Origin: Novacetimonas maltaceti | Lineage (GTDB): Bacteria > Pseudomonadota > Alphaproteobacteria > Acetobacterales > Acetobacteraceae | Length of the DNA: 64,000 nucleotides | Assembly (NCBI RefSeq): GCF_002906255.1 | Contig: NZ_POTC01000002.1 | Coordinates: 62,001-126,000, forward strand | Direction: 5' to 3' | Part shown: positions 30,643 through 39,552 of the stretch, piece after piece | How the letters are laid out: the number at the start of each line of letters is the position of its first letter | Numbering within the stretch: the stretch's first letter is position 1 | Translations under genes and position numbers: made by a program | The notes under the pieces: model-generated | Databases searched by the model: none | Seen by the model: only the letters and a program-made list of their open reading frames with translations | What the model was told of the DNA's origin: nothing

Positions 30643-31380
30643 ATGCCGCTTTCCCGGCGTCAAGATCTGCTCCGCGCCCTTCCTTACGCCAGACGCTATG
30701 CAAGGGCGCTGTCCGGCAGCCAGTCACGGGGGGATCTCCTTGTGGCCGAGAGTCTGCGTGAACTTATCGCCGTCGATGATCCCACCATGCGCCCGCGCCT
30801 GCGCCTGTATCAATGGATATCGCGCCACTACACCTCCTCCACCACGCCGCCCGCGGCGGGCGACCTGACGGTGCTCGACCGGCAACTGCTGCTGCTGACC
30901 GCGCTGGAGGAACTGGGCCTTGCGGACGCCGCGCGCGTGCTGGGACTGGACGAGGCGACGGCGCGCGTCACGCTGGAGCATGCCTATTCCGGGCTGCGAT
31001 CCTGCGCGCAGACGAATGTCCTGATCATCGAGGACGAACCCATCATCGCGATGGATATCGAGGAACTGGTCCACAAGTGCGGCCACCGGATCGCCGGTGT
31101 CGCCGCAACCGAAAAGGAAGCCATCGAGATCGCGGCACGCACGCGGCCGGGCCTCATCCTTGCCGACATCAACCTCGGCGCGGGGGGCGACGGCATGACG
31201 GCGGTGTCGCAGATCCTGCAGGAGCAGAACATTCCCGTGATCTTCGTCACGGCCTACCCCGAGCGCCTGCTGACGGGGGAGCGGATCGAACCCGCCTTCG
31301 TCATCACCAAGCCGTTCGAACCCCTCACCCTGGCGATCGCGACCTACCAGGCGGTCAGCGGCGGCCTTCCGCTGGCCTGA
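30643..31380 (+). CDS. phyR: General stress response regulator PhyR
   Basis: PhyR is the partner-switch response regulator of the alphaproteobacterial general stress response. Its N-terminal half (about residues 1-120) mimics an ECF sigma factor but lacks a DNA-binding role. The C-terminal half is a receiver domain (about 124-240) with acidic pocket Glu130-Asp131, phosphoacceptor Asp175 in LADINLGAGG and the conserved KPFEP lysine. When phosphorylated it captures NepR and frees EcfG. The start ATG 30643 has GGGGAGATG upstream. It is divergent from the ECF/nepR/kinase run, so the whole module is in one place. Confidence 0.95.
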   Translation: MPLSRRQDLLRALPYARRYARALSGSQSRGDLLVAESLRELIAVDDPTMRPRLRLYQWISRHYTSSTTPPAAGDLTVLDRQLLLLTALEELGLADAARVLGLDEATARVTLEHAYSGLRSCAQTNVLIIEDEPIIAMDIEELVHKCGHRIAGVAATEKEAIEIAARTRPGLILADINLGAGGDGMTAVSQILQEQNIPVIFVTAYPERLLTGERIEPAFVITKPFEPLTLAIATYQAVSGGLPLA

Positions 31381-31657
31381 TCCGGGCGCTGCCCGCACCC
31401 GCGGGTTGCGCCCCGCCCGGGCAGACCGTCCCCGGCCGCGCGCCGGATGAAGGCGCCCCCCTGCCCCGCCACACGGCATGACCACCCGGCCGCCATGGCG
31501 GGATGCGGCGGGCGGACGCAGAACAGTCACGCGATACAGGCATGACAATGACTGCCTTGCATCCGCCGCACGCCCTGCGACATTGTGAGGATACCCGGAT
31601 CACGCATGCCCGGGGGACGCACGCAGTGCACGTGTGGACAGATTGGAAGAGGAAAAC

Positions 31658-33034
31658 ATGAAACGGCTGGTCATCGTCTCCAATCGTGTTCCCGTCCCCA
31701 AGGAAGGCCTGCGGCCGGGGGGGCTGGCGGTCGTGCTGCATGACCTGCTCGCGCTGCAGGGCGGGATGTGGTTCGGCTGGAACGGCACCACCAGCGCGGA
31801 TGCGGAAACGACACCGCCGCAGATCCAGCACGCAGGCGGCGTCGAATACGCCACGATCGGCCTGACACCGGCCGAGCACAAACATTATTACACCGGCTTT
31901 TCCAACTCGACCCTGTGGCCGCTGATGCACTCCCTGCCGGAGTTCATCCATTTCGAACGCCGCGAACTTTCGACCTACTGGGCGGTGAACGAACGGTTCT
32001 GCGACAACCTGCTGCCGCTGCTGCGCGAAGACGACACGATCTGGATCCACGACTACCACCTGCTGCCCCTTGCCGCACAACTGCGGCGCAAGGGCGTCAA
32101 CATGCCGATCGGCTTTTTCCTGCACACGCCCTTCCCCGCGCCGGACATGCTGGCCATCGCGCCCGACGGGGGCACGTTCCTGCGCGACCTGCTGTGCGCG
32201 GACCTGCTGGGGTTCCAGACCAGCGACGACACCGCCAATTTCATCTTTGCCGCGCAACGCACGGCGGGCGCCAAGCTGGTCGCCCCCGACACGCTGTCGT
32301 TCGAGGGGCACAAGGTCCGCGTCGGCGCCTTTGCCGTGGAAATCGACCCCGACGCCTTCGCCAGAACGGCCGCCGATGCGGTGGAGGCCCCGGAACTCAA
32401 ACAGCTTCGTTCCTCCCTTGCCGGGCGCAAGCTGATCTTCGGGGTGGACCGCATGGACCCGACCAAGGGGCTGTGCGACCGGCTTGCGGGTTATGACCGC
32501 CTGCTCGAAAGCTATCCCATCTGGCAGCGCAACGTCACGTTCCTGCAGATCGCCGCCGAAAGCCGGGTGGATGTCGCCGCCTACAAGGCGCTGCGCAACG
32601 AGCTTGAAAGCATGATCGGCCGGCTCAACGCACGGCGCGGGCAGGCCGACTGGACCCCGCTGCGCTTCCTGACACGCGGCAGCCCGCGCCGCGTCGTGGC
32701 GGGTTACATGCGCCAGGCGCAGATCGGCTACATCACGCCGCTGCGTGACGGGATGAACCTTGTGGCCAAGGAATATATCGCGGCACAGGACCCTGACGAT
32801 CCCGGCGTGCTGATCCTGTCGCGCATGGCCGGGGCCGCCAGGCAGCTGGATGCGGCGCTGCTGGTCAACCCGCTGGACCATGACGACCTTGCCGATGCGC
32901 TGAACCGGGCGCTGGGCATGCCCAAGGCCGAACGCCGCGACCGCTGGCAGACATGCCGCGCGCACCTTGACGGCTGCACCGCGCTGGGCTGGGGGCAGGC
33001 GTTCCTGCGCACGCTCGAAGCCACGGTGGCCTGA
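31658..33034 (+). CDS. otsA: Trehalose-6-phosphate synthase (UDP-forming)
   Basis: OtsA makes trehalose 6-phosphate from UDP-glucose and glucose 6-phosphate; trehalose protects against osmotic and other stress. The glycosyltransferase-20 landmarks are present: RLVIVSNRVPVP at the N-terminus, the WIHDYHLL motif, HTPFPAPD, GVDRMDPTKGL and the nucleotide-sugar region TPLRDGMNLVAKEY. The 458-residue length is a single OtsA domain with no phosphatase fused. No otsB is adjacent. ATG 31658 has GAGGAAAAC upstream. It follows the general stress locus, and otsA is commonly a target of that response, but I saw no EcfG-type promoter here. Confidence 0.95.
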   Translation: MKRLVIVSNRVPVPKEGLRPGGLAVVLHDLLALQGGMWFGWNGTTSADAETTPPQIQHAGGVEYATIGLTPAEHKHYYTGFSNSTLWPLMHSLPEFIHFERRELSTYWAVNERFCDNLLPLLREDDTIWIHDYHLLPLAAQLRRKGVNMPIGFFLHTPFPAPDMLAIAPDGGTFLRDLLCADLLGFQTSDDTANFIFAAQRTAGAKLVAPDTLSFEGHKVRVGAFAVEIDPDAFARTAADAVEAPELKQLRSSLAGRKLIFGVDRMDPTKGLCDRLAGYDRLLESYPIWQRNVTFLQIAAESRVDVAAYKALRNELESMIGRLNARRGQADWTPLRFLTRGSPRRVVAGYMRQAQIGYITPLRDGMNLVAKEYIAAQDPDDPGVLILSRMAGAARQLDAALLVNPLDHDDLADALNRALGMPKAERRDRWQTCRAHLDGCTALGWGQAFLRTLEATVA

Positions 33035-33089
33035 GCGCGCGGCCCATCGTTCCCCTTGCGCGGGCGGCGGGAGTAGGTGACAAACGCGC

Positions 33090-34901
33090 ATGGCCTTACC
33101 TCCCCTTCTCCTTCTTCAGGATATCACCCTGACCCTCGGTGGCGCGCCGCTCCTTGACGGGGCGGGTTTTGGCGTCGCCCCCGGTGAACGCATCTGCCTT
33201 GTCGGGCGCAATGGCTGCGGCAAATCGACGCTGCTGCGCATCGCCACGGGCGAACTGCAGGCCGACAGCGGCACGCGCTTCCTGCAGCCCGGCACGACCG
33301 TGCGCTACCTGCCGCAGGAACCCGACCTGTCGGGGTTCGAGACCACGCTGGATTACGTGCTGGCGGGCATGGGGCCGGGCGACCCGGATTACCGGGCGGC
33401 GGCGCTGCTGTCGGAACTGGGCATGACGGGGCGTGAAAACCCGGCCAACCTGTCCGGGGGGGAGGCCCGGCGCTGCGCGCTGGCCCGCGCGCTGGCGCCG
33501 GAGCCTGACCTGCTGCTGCTGGATGAGCCGACAAACCACCTCGACATGCCGACCATCGAATGGCTGGAGCGTGAACTGCTGTCGCTGTCATCGGCCATGG
33601 TCATCATCAGCCATGACCGCCGCCTGCTTGAAACGCTGTCGCGCTCGGTCGTGTGGCTCGACCGTGGGGTGACGCGCCGCCTGGACCATGGTTTCGCGAA
33701 ATTCGAGGCCTGGCGCGAAGAGGTGCTGGAGCAGGAAGAGCGCGACGCGCACAAGCTTGACCGCCAGATCGCGCGCGAGGAAGACTGGATGCGCTATGGC
33801 GTGACGGCGCGGCGCAAGCGCAACGTCCGCCGCGTGGCCGAACTTGCCACCCTGCGCCAGACACGTCGCGAGGCGATCAAGCCCGCCGTCGGCGCGAAAA
33901 TGGAAGCGCGCGAGGCCGAACTGTCGGGCAAGCTGGTTTCCGTCGCAGAAAACCTGTGCAAGTCCTATGGCGACCACGACATCGTGCGCGACCTTGACCT
34001 GCGCATCCTGCGCGGCGACCGACTGGGTATCGTGGGGGCCAATGGCGCGGGCAAGAGTACGCTCCTGCGCCTGATGACGGGACAGGACACGCCCGACAGC
34101 GGCACGGTCACGGTTGGCACGGCCCTGTCCATCGTGACGCTGGACCAGCAGCGCCGGCAGCTTGACCCCAACCGCACCCTTGCCGACACGCTGACGGGTG
34201 GTGGTGGCGACATGGTGCAGGTCGGGCACGAAAAGCGCCACGTCATCGGATACATGAAGGATTTCATGTTCCGTCCCGAACAGGCCCGCACGCCGGTGGG
34301 CGTCCTGTCTGGGGGGGAGCGTGGGCGCCTGATGCTGGCCTGCGCGCTGGCGCGGCCGTCGAACCTGCTGGTGCTTGACGAACCGACCAACGACCTTGAC
34401 CTCGAAACGCTCGACCTGCTTCAGGACATGCTGGCGCAGTATTCCGGCACCGTGCTGCTGGTCAGTCATGACCGTGACTTCCTCGACCGTGTCGCCTCCT
34501 CCGTGCTGATGGCCGAAGGGGCGGGCCGGTGGGTCGAATATGCCGGTGGCTACAGCGACATGCTGGCACAGCGGCAGGACGAGACACTGGCCACCCGGCA
34601 TGAGGCGCCAGCCCCCACAAAGGCACGCCCGGCGCAGGCACCGGCGGCAAAACCCGCCAGCCGCAAGCTGTCATACAAGGACCAGCACGCGCTGGAGCGC
34701 CTGCCCGGACAGATCGCGGAACTTGAGGCGGAGATCGAGCGCCTGCGCGCCATCCTGGCCGATCCCGGCCTGTATGCCCGCGATCCGGACGGCTTCACCG
34801 CCACCACGCAGAAACTGGAGGACGCGCAGGCGAAACTGACGGCGGCGGAAGAACGGTGGCTGGAACTGGAGATGCTCAGGGAATCGCTGAAATCCGGCTA
34901 G
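33090..34901 (+). CDS. ABC-F family ATPase (Uup-like)
   Basis: The 603-residue protein has two ABC ATPase domains in one chain and no membrane segment, as in ABC-F proteins acting on ribosomes or on DNA-related processes. The first domain has GRNGCGKST, LSGGEARRCALARAL and LLLLDEPTNHLD; the second has GANGAGKST, LSGGERGRLMLACAL and LLVLDEPTNDLD. A linker with many Arg residues lies between (about 225-280). The C-terminus ends in a coiled coil (about 535-600, LPGQIAELEAEIERLRAIL), which is characteristic of Uup. It starts 55 bases after otsA and ends at a repeat. Confidence 0.9.
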   Translation: MALPPLLLLQDITLTLGGAPLLDGAGFGVAPGERICLVGRNGCGKSTLLRIATGELQADSGTRFLQPGTTVRYLPQEPDLSGFETTLDYVLAGMGPGDPDYRAAALLSELGMTGRENPANLSGGEARRCALARALAPEPDLLLLDEPTNHLDMPTIEWLERELLSLSSAMVIISHDRRLLETLSRSVVWLDRGVTRRLDHGFAKFEAWREEVLEQEERDAHKLDRQIAREEDWMRYGVTARRKRNVRRVAELATLRQTRREAIKPAVGAKMEAREAELSGKLVSVAENLCKSYGDHDIVRDLDLRILRGDRLGIVGANGAGKSTLLRLMTGQDTPDSGTVTVGTALSIVTLDQQRRQLDPNRTLADTLTGGGGDMVQVGHEKRHVIGYMKDFMFRPEQARTPVGVLSGGERGRLMLACALARPSNLLVLDEPTNDLDLETLDLLQDMLAQYSGTVLLVSHDRDFLDRVASSVLMAEGAGRWVEYAGGYSDMLAQRQDETLATRHEAPAPTKARPAQAPAAKPASRKLSYKDQHALERLPGQIAELEAEIERLRAILADPGLYARDPDGFTATTQKLEDAQAKLTAAEERWLELEMLRESLKSG

Positions 34902-34920
34902 CCGAATTAGCACGGTAGAT

Positions 34921-35000
34921 AAGAGTTTCTGGGTGCCGCCTTTTTTTAAAAAGATGGCGTCTTTCGAAGCTTTTTGAAAAAAGCTTCACCAAAAACTTTT
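34921..35000 (+). repeat. Palindromic intergenic repeat, copy 5 (full form)
   Basis: The left arm AAGAGTTTCTGG (34921-34932) is largely complementary to the right tail (34988-35000). Hairpin 1 is GCCGCC (34935-34940) with an imperfect partner ATGGCG (34954-34959). The core palindrome is at 34966-34987. It lies between the convergent ABC-F gene and the Gfo/Idh/MocA gene. Confidence 0.88.
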
Positions 35001-35016
35001 ACCTTTGAATCTCCTT

Positions 35017-36030
35017 TCAATCCGGGACGTGCAGCAGTCCCGACGCCTCCATCCGCGCGCGGGTATCGGCAATGCTCTGCCCCACGGCCAGCGCGGCTGC
35101 CAGCGCCCGGCGCCCGGCCTGCGCATCCACCAGCACCGGCGCACCATCAAGGCAGGAGGCGGCAAAGGCCTCATGCTCCGCCGCCAGCGTGTCATGGTCG
35201 CTCCATGTCACGCTCTGCCGCCGGAAGCCGCCCGTCCCCGGCAGGGGCAGGCCGCTCTTGCGCCCGATCATCGTCAGTTCGCGGCGCACGAAATCGGCAG
35301 ACAGGTAACCCTCCTGCGAAAACAGGCGCATGCGCCGCTCGGTCTTCAGCGAAATCCGGCTTGCGGTAATGGTCGCGACACAGCCATTTTCAAACCGGAC
35401 GCGGGCATTGGCGATATCCTCATGCTCCGAACTGACGGCGGCCCCCAGCGCATCGACGCTGGCGATGGGGCTGTCCACGATCGCCAGCACAAGATCGAGG
35501 TCATGGATCATCAGGTCGAGGATGACGGAAACATCCGTCCCGCGCGGCTTGTACGGCGCGATGCGCGTGGCCTCGATATACAGGGGGCGGCTGATGCGTT
35601 CGGTAATCGCGCGATGTTCCGCGGAATAGCGCAGCAGGTGGCCGACCTGCAGCACAAGCCCCCGCGCGCAGGCCAGTGCCGCGAGGCGGTCGGCCTGTTC
35701 CAGAGTGGCGGCGATCGGCTTTTCCACCAGTACGTGGCGCCCGGCCTCCAGCGCCTGCTGCGCCAGTTCGAAATGATATTCGGCAGGGGCCGCCACCACG
35801 ATGGCGTCCGAGACCTCCAGCAGTTGCGCATACGACAGCGCAGGCGCGCCCCCGGCCTCCCGCCCCACCTTTTCGGCGCGCGCATGGTCAGGGTCGTAGA
35901 TGCCCGAAAGGGTTTCGCGCGCGGACGCCGCAACCTTGAGCGCATGGTAGCGCCCGAAATGACCGGCCCCCGCGATTCCAACGCGCAGGCGGCGCTGCCC
36001 CCCCCCGACATCCGACCGTGCCTGCCCCAT
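35017..36030 (-). CDS. Gfo/Idh/MocA family NAD(P)-dependent oxidoreductase
   Basis: The 337-residue protein has an N-terminal Rossmann fold (RVGIAGAGHFGRYHALKV) with the family signature EKPIAAT (VLVEKPIAATLEQAD). The C-terminal substrate domain includes LDLMIHDLDLVLAIV with a probable catalytic His. Family members oxidise sugars, inositols or nucleotide sugars. Similar alphaproteobacterial proteins near lipid A genes have been assigned UDP-GlcNAc 3-dehydrogenase activity (GnnA), but no gnnB or lpx gene is beside this one, so the substrate is open. ATG 36030 has GGGAG upstream. Its 3' end faces repeat copy 5. Confidence 0.82.
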   Translation of the reverse strand: MGQARSDVGGGQRRLRVGIAGAGHFGRYHALKVAASARETLSGIYDPDHARAEKVGREAGGAPALSYAQLLEVSDAIVVAAPAEYHFELAQQALEAGRHVLVEKPIAATLEQADRLAALACARGLVLQVGHLLRYSAEHRAITERISRPLYIEATRIAPYKPRGTDVSVILDLMIHDLDLVLAIVDSPIASVDALGAAVSSEHEDIANARVRFENGCVATITASRISLKTERRMRLFSQEGYLSADFVRRELTMIGRKSGLPLPGTGGFRRQSVTWSDHDTLAAEHEAFAASCLDGAPVLVDAQAGRRALAAALAVGQSIADTRARMEASGLLHVPD

Positions 36031-36324
36031 GACCGCCGCTCCCAACCATCGCAATACCTGTCCGAAGCAGTCTCATGAATGGGCGCGTTTCACAACCCGC
36101 CCGGCGGGAGTGGCCGCCATGCCGGGGCGCCCCGGACCTCACGCAGATGCGACAAAACGGCAACGCAATGACCCCGACCTCCGCAACAGCGGTTGCATCC
36201 TGCGCTGTGGACCGGCATGTTCCCGCCCTGTTGTCATTGCGCCATGACGCCATGACGCCACAGATACGACACCAACAGACAGGGAGCCGGTCGCGGCCGG
36301 GCGTGGGGAGCACTCCTTTCAGTC

Positions 36325-37878
36325 ATGATGTATTATAGTCGGCTCAAGATGGCTTCGGTCATTGGCATATGCCTGATCGGCCTGGCGCTGTGCCTGCCCA
36401 ATTTCATACGCCAGCCCGCAGCCTCCATCCCGTGGCGGCAGATCCACCTCGGGCTTGACCTGCGTGGCGGTTCCTACCTGCTTCTGCAGGTGGACATGCA
36501 CAGCGTCACCTCCGACCGCCTGCGCACGCTGACCGATGAAACCCGCCAGACGCTGCTGAAGAACGGGCTGGGATACCGCAACCTTGCGACCGGGGCGCAG
36601 GCGGTGACCTTTACCCCGCGCGCGCCCACGGAGGCCGAGGCCGACCTGAAGGCGCTGCGGGCGATGCCGATGAACGTGCCCTCGGAGTTCAGCGTCAGCC
36701 AGACGCCCGACGGCCTGATTTCCGTCGCCCTGTCGGAAGATGCCAGCCACCAGCGCGCACGTGACGCGATCACGCAGTCGATCGAGATCGTGCGCCGCCG
36801 CATTGACGCCACCGGCGCGATCGACCCGCAGATCACCCGCCAGGGGGAAGACCGGATCATCGTCGAACTGCCCGGCATCAGCGATCCGGAGCGCGTGAAG
36901 CACCTGCTGGGCACCACGGCGAAGATGACCTTCCACCTTGTCGCGGATTCCGCGATCGGGTCCGCCGTGCCGCCGCCGGGCGTAAGCATCCTGCCGATGA
37001 GCGAGGCCGCGCAGGGCACGCTGCCGGTCTATAACCATGTGGATGTCGATGGCGCGGACCTGACGAACGCATCGGCGTCGATCGACCAGCAGAGCGGCGA
37101 ATGGGCCGTCAACTTCACCTTCGATTCCGTCGGCGCCCGCCAGTTCGGCGAGGTCACGCGCGCCAATGTCGGCAAGCGCTTTGCCATCGTGCTCGACAAC
37201 AAGGTGATCGAGGCCCCGGTCATCCGCACCGCCATCACCGGCGGGTCGGGCCAGATCACCGGCGGGTTCAGCGCGCAGCAGGCGACCGACATGGCGCTGC
37301 TGCTGCGTGCGGGCGCGCTTCCCGCGCCGCTGAACGTGATCGAGCAGCGCTCCATCGGGCCGTCGCTGGGCGCCGATTCGATCCGGGCCGGCGCGATGAG
37401 CCTGCTGGCGGGCCTTGTCCTCGTCATCGCGTTCATGACGCTGTTCTATGGCCGGTTCGGCTGGTACGCGAACATCGCGCTGCTGGCGAACCTGGTGCTG
37501 ATGATCGCCATCCTGTCGATGTTCGAGGCGACGCTGACGCTGCCGGGCATGGCGGGCATGCTGCTGACCCTTGGCATGGCGGTGGACGCCAACATCCTGA
37601 TCAACGAACGCATCCGCGAGGAAATCGCGCGCGGCCGCACCGCGCTGCAGGCGATGCAGGCCGGGTTTGAACGCGCGACCTCCACCATCATCGACAGTAA
37701 TGCCACCGCGCTGCTGGCGCATGTCATGCTGTTCGTATTCGGAACCGGGCCGGTCAAGGGTTTCGCCCTGACCATCACGATCGGCATCGTGACGACCCTG
37801 TTTACCACCCTTGTGCTGTCACGGATGCTGATGGTGCGCTGGTATGCGCGCACCCGTCCGACAGTCCTGCCGGTCTGA
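36325..37878 (+). CDS. secD: Protein translocase subunit SecD
   Basis: SecD with SecF uses the proton gradient to pull proteins through SecYEG. The 517-residue product has one N-terminal helix (about 10-26), the periplasmic P1 domain starting GLDLRGGSYLLLQVD, and a C-terminal bundle of five helices. The bundle includes the conserved FMTLFYGRFG and DANILINERIREE motifs, the latter carrying the proton-relay region. secF follows 11 bases later. In many bacteria yajC precedes secD; here the 294 bases upstream hold no such gene. ATG pairs at 36325 and 36328 are both possible starts. Confidence 0.96.
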   Translation: MMYYSRLKMASVIGICLIGLALCLPNFIRQPAASIPWRQIHLGLDLRGGSYLLLQVDMHSVTSDRLRTLTDETRQTLLKNGLGYRNLATGAQAVTFTPRAPTEAEADLKALRAMPMNVPSEFSVSQTPDGLISVALSEDASHQRARDAITQSIEIVRRRIDATGAIDPQITRQGEDRIIVELPGISDPERVKHLLGTTAKMTFHLVADSAIGSAVPPPGVSILPMSEAAQGTLPVYNHVDVDGADLTNASASIDQQSGEWAVNFTFDSVGARQFGEVTRANVGKRFAIVLDNKVIEAPVIRTAITGGSGQITGGFSAQQATDMALLLRAGALPAPLNVIEQRSIGPSLGADSIRAGAMSLLAGLVLVIAFMTLFYGRFGWYANIALLANLVLMIAILSMFEATLTLPGMAGMLLTLGMAVDANILINERIREEIARGRTALQAMQAGFERATSTIIDSNATALLAHVMLFVFGTGPVKGFALTITIGIVTTLFTTLVLSRMLMVRWYARTRPTVLPV

Positions 37879-37889
37879 GGCGCGCTGAC

Positions 37890-38843
37890 ATGATCCTTGA
37901 TCGTCCCCTTCTGCGTTTTGTCCCCCGTGGCACGAAGATCGACTTCATGCGCGGGCGCTTCATCGGGCTTGCGACGTCGGCCGTGCTGTCGATCGCGTCG
38001 CTGATCCTGTTCTTCCATCCCGGACTTACGCTCGGCCTCGATTTCCGCGGCGGCATCGTCGTCGAAGCCCACACGCAGGGACCGGCCGATGTGTCGGCCA
38101 TCCGCACGGCCCTGGCGGCACAGCATGTCACGGCAGCGGGGGTGCAGTCCTTTGGCGGTCCCGACGACGTGCTGATCCGCCTTGACGCACCGCCGCAGGG
38201 CGACCCCGCGCATGAAGCGCAGACACAGGCGCTGGTGGATTCCGTGCGCCATGCCATCGGCACCATTCCCGGCGCGCAGGTCCTGCGCGCGGATGCGGTC
38301 GGGGCTTCCGTCTCGGCGGAACTGTTCCGCAACGGCATGCTGGCGCTGGGCATCAGCCTGCTGATGATCCTCGCCTATATCTGGTTCCGCTTTGAATGGG
38401 AGTTCGCGGTCAGCGCCGTCGTCACACTGGTGCTGGACCTGACGAAGACGGTCGGGTTCCTTGTGCTGACGCATTTCGAATTCGACCTTGTGATGGTCGC
38501 GGCGATCCTGACGATCCTTGGCTACTCCACCAATGACAAGGTGGTGGTGTATGACCGCATCCGCGAAAACCTGCGCAAGTACCGCTCCATGCCGCTGGCG
38601 GAACTGATCAACCTGTCGATCAACGAAACGCTGAGCCGCACGCTGGGCACGTCCTCCACGGTGTTCCTTGCCGCACTGCCGCTCGCGCTGTTCGGTGGCG
38701 CCAGCCTGTCGGGCTTTGCGTGGGTCATGCTGTTCGGGATCGTGGTCGGGACGTCCTCGTCCATCTTCATCGCCGCCCCCCTGCTGCTGCTGCTTGGTGA
38801 AAAGCGGCTGCGGCGCAACGCACGGCCCGGCGCGCGGGGCTAA
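37890..38843 (+). CDS. secF: Protein translocase subunit SecF
   Basis: SecF is the partner of SecD. The 317-residue protein has an N-terminal helix (about 27-46), a periplasmic loop with GLDFRGGIVVE, and a C-terminal bundle of membrane helices. The bundle includes the typical YSTNDKVVVYDRIRENLRKY and LSRTLGTSSTVFLAALPLALFGG. The spacing to secD (11 bases) indicates one transcript. The gene ends at repeat copy 6, whose first hairpin is perfect and could act as a terminator. Confidence 0.96.
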   Translation: MILDRPLLRFVPRGTKIDFMRGRFIGLATSAVLSIASLILFFHPGLTLGLDFRGGIVVEAHTQGPADVSAIRTALAAQHVTAAGVQSFGGPDDVLIRLDAPPQGDPAHEAQTQALVDSVRHAIGTIPGAQVLRADAVGASVSAELFRNGMLALGISLLMILAYIWFRFEWEFAVSAVVTLVLDLTKTVGFLVLTHFEFDLVMVAAILTILGYSTNDKVVVYDRIRENLRKYRSMPLAELINLSINETLSRTLGTSSTVFLAALPLALFGGASLSGFAWVMLFGIVVGTSSSIFIAAPLLLLLGEKRLRRNARPGARG

Positions 38844-38872
38844 GACGCCGGTCGGGGCCTCATGAAATCAGG

Positions 38873-38953
38873 GACGTTTCCGGGATGCCGCCTTTTCCGA
38901 AAGGCGGCATTCCTTTTTTGAAGCGTTCTGGAAACGGCCTCGCCAGAAGCACT
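38873..38953 (+). repeat. Palindromic intergenic repeat, copy 6 (degenerate, strong hairpin 1)
   Basis: Hairpin 1 is a perfect 11-bp stem, ATGCCGCCTTT (38885-38895) with AAAGGCGGCAT (38900-38910). The core palindrome (38920-38941) and the tail (to 38953) carry several changes from the consensus. It sits between the convergent secF and lipoprotein genes. Confidence 0.78.
38885..38920 (+). terminator. Probable secDF terminator formed by repeat hairpin
   Basis: The perfect 11-bp stem with TCCG loop is followed by TTCCTTTTTT, giving a good intrinsic-terminator shape 41 bases after the secF stop. It is built from hairpin 1 of repeat copy 6. Confidence 0.6.
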
Positions 38954-38968
38954 CAGTCCTTTAAGGGT

Positions 38969-39382
38969 CTATTTCCCGGCGTTCTTCAGCAGGGCACGGG
39001 CATCGGGGATGCAGCGCGGCGCGGGCGGGGCATCCTTGCTCAGGGTATCGGGCTGGTCCGTGCAGGCGATGATGAGTTCAACCGCCTGGCGCGCGCGTTC
39101 GCGCCTGCGCCGCGACGGGTGCATCAGGTTGTTCAGGATCATCAGCTTGCCGTATTTCAGCGAAATCGACATGTCCTGCACCTGTTCGCGCGACAGGGCG
39201 CCATCCTGCACACGGCTGAGCAGCCCGCCCTCCGCCATCGCATAGGTCGTGACCAGCAGGTAGCTCTGCACATCGGGTGGCAGGTGATTGACGTCGCGCA
39301 CCTGCCCATGACAGGCCGCAAGGGTGCAGCACCCGGCCATGGCGACGACCGACATGCGTAATTGCCTGAAAATACTTTTCAT
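38969..39382 (-). CDS. Hypothetical lipoprotein, 137 residues
   Basis: I do not recognise the family. The N-terminus MKSIFRQLRMSVVAMAGCCTLAACHG looks like a lipoprotein signal with lipobox LAAC near residues 21-24. The mature part is helical in appearance, with a long basic run (HPSRRRRERARQAVELI) and two further cysteines (IIACTD, PRCIPD) that could form a disulfide. It would be an outer- or inner-membrane lipoprotein of unknown role. It is convergent with secF and stands apart from mscL downstream. Confidence 0.7.
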   Translation of the reverse strand: MKSIFRQLRMSVVAMAGCCTLAACHGQVRDVNHLPPDVQSYLLVTTYAMAEGGLLSRVQDGALSREQVQDMSISLKYGKLMILNNLMHPSRRRRERARQAVELIIACTDQPDTLSKDAPPAPRCIPDARALLKNAGK

Positions 39383-39465
39383 CAGACCTCAAGCCTAGCA
39401 CGTTCCCGCACGCCATGGGCAAGGGATCAGATCACCGCCCGTTTTCCCCGCCGGGGGACGGATAT

Positions 39466-39502
39466 AAAAAGGGCGGGTCCGGCACAATGTCCGGACCCGC
39501 CC
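39466..39502 (-). terminator. Intrinsic terminator after mscL
   Basis: On the minus strand GGGCGGGTCCGG pairs perfectly with CCGGACCCGCCC through an 8-base loop and is followed by TTTTT. It lies about 50 bases after the mscL stop. Confidence 0.88.
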
Positions 39503-39552
39503 CTGCCATGGCCGCATCAGGCCATGGACGCATCACGACGCATGATCTCGGA

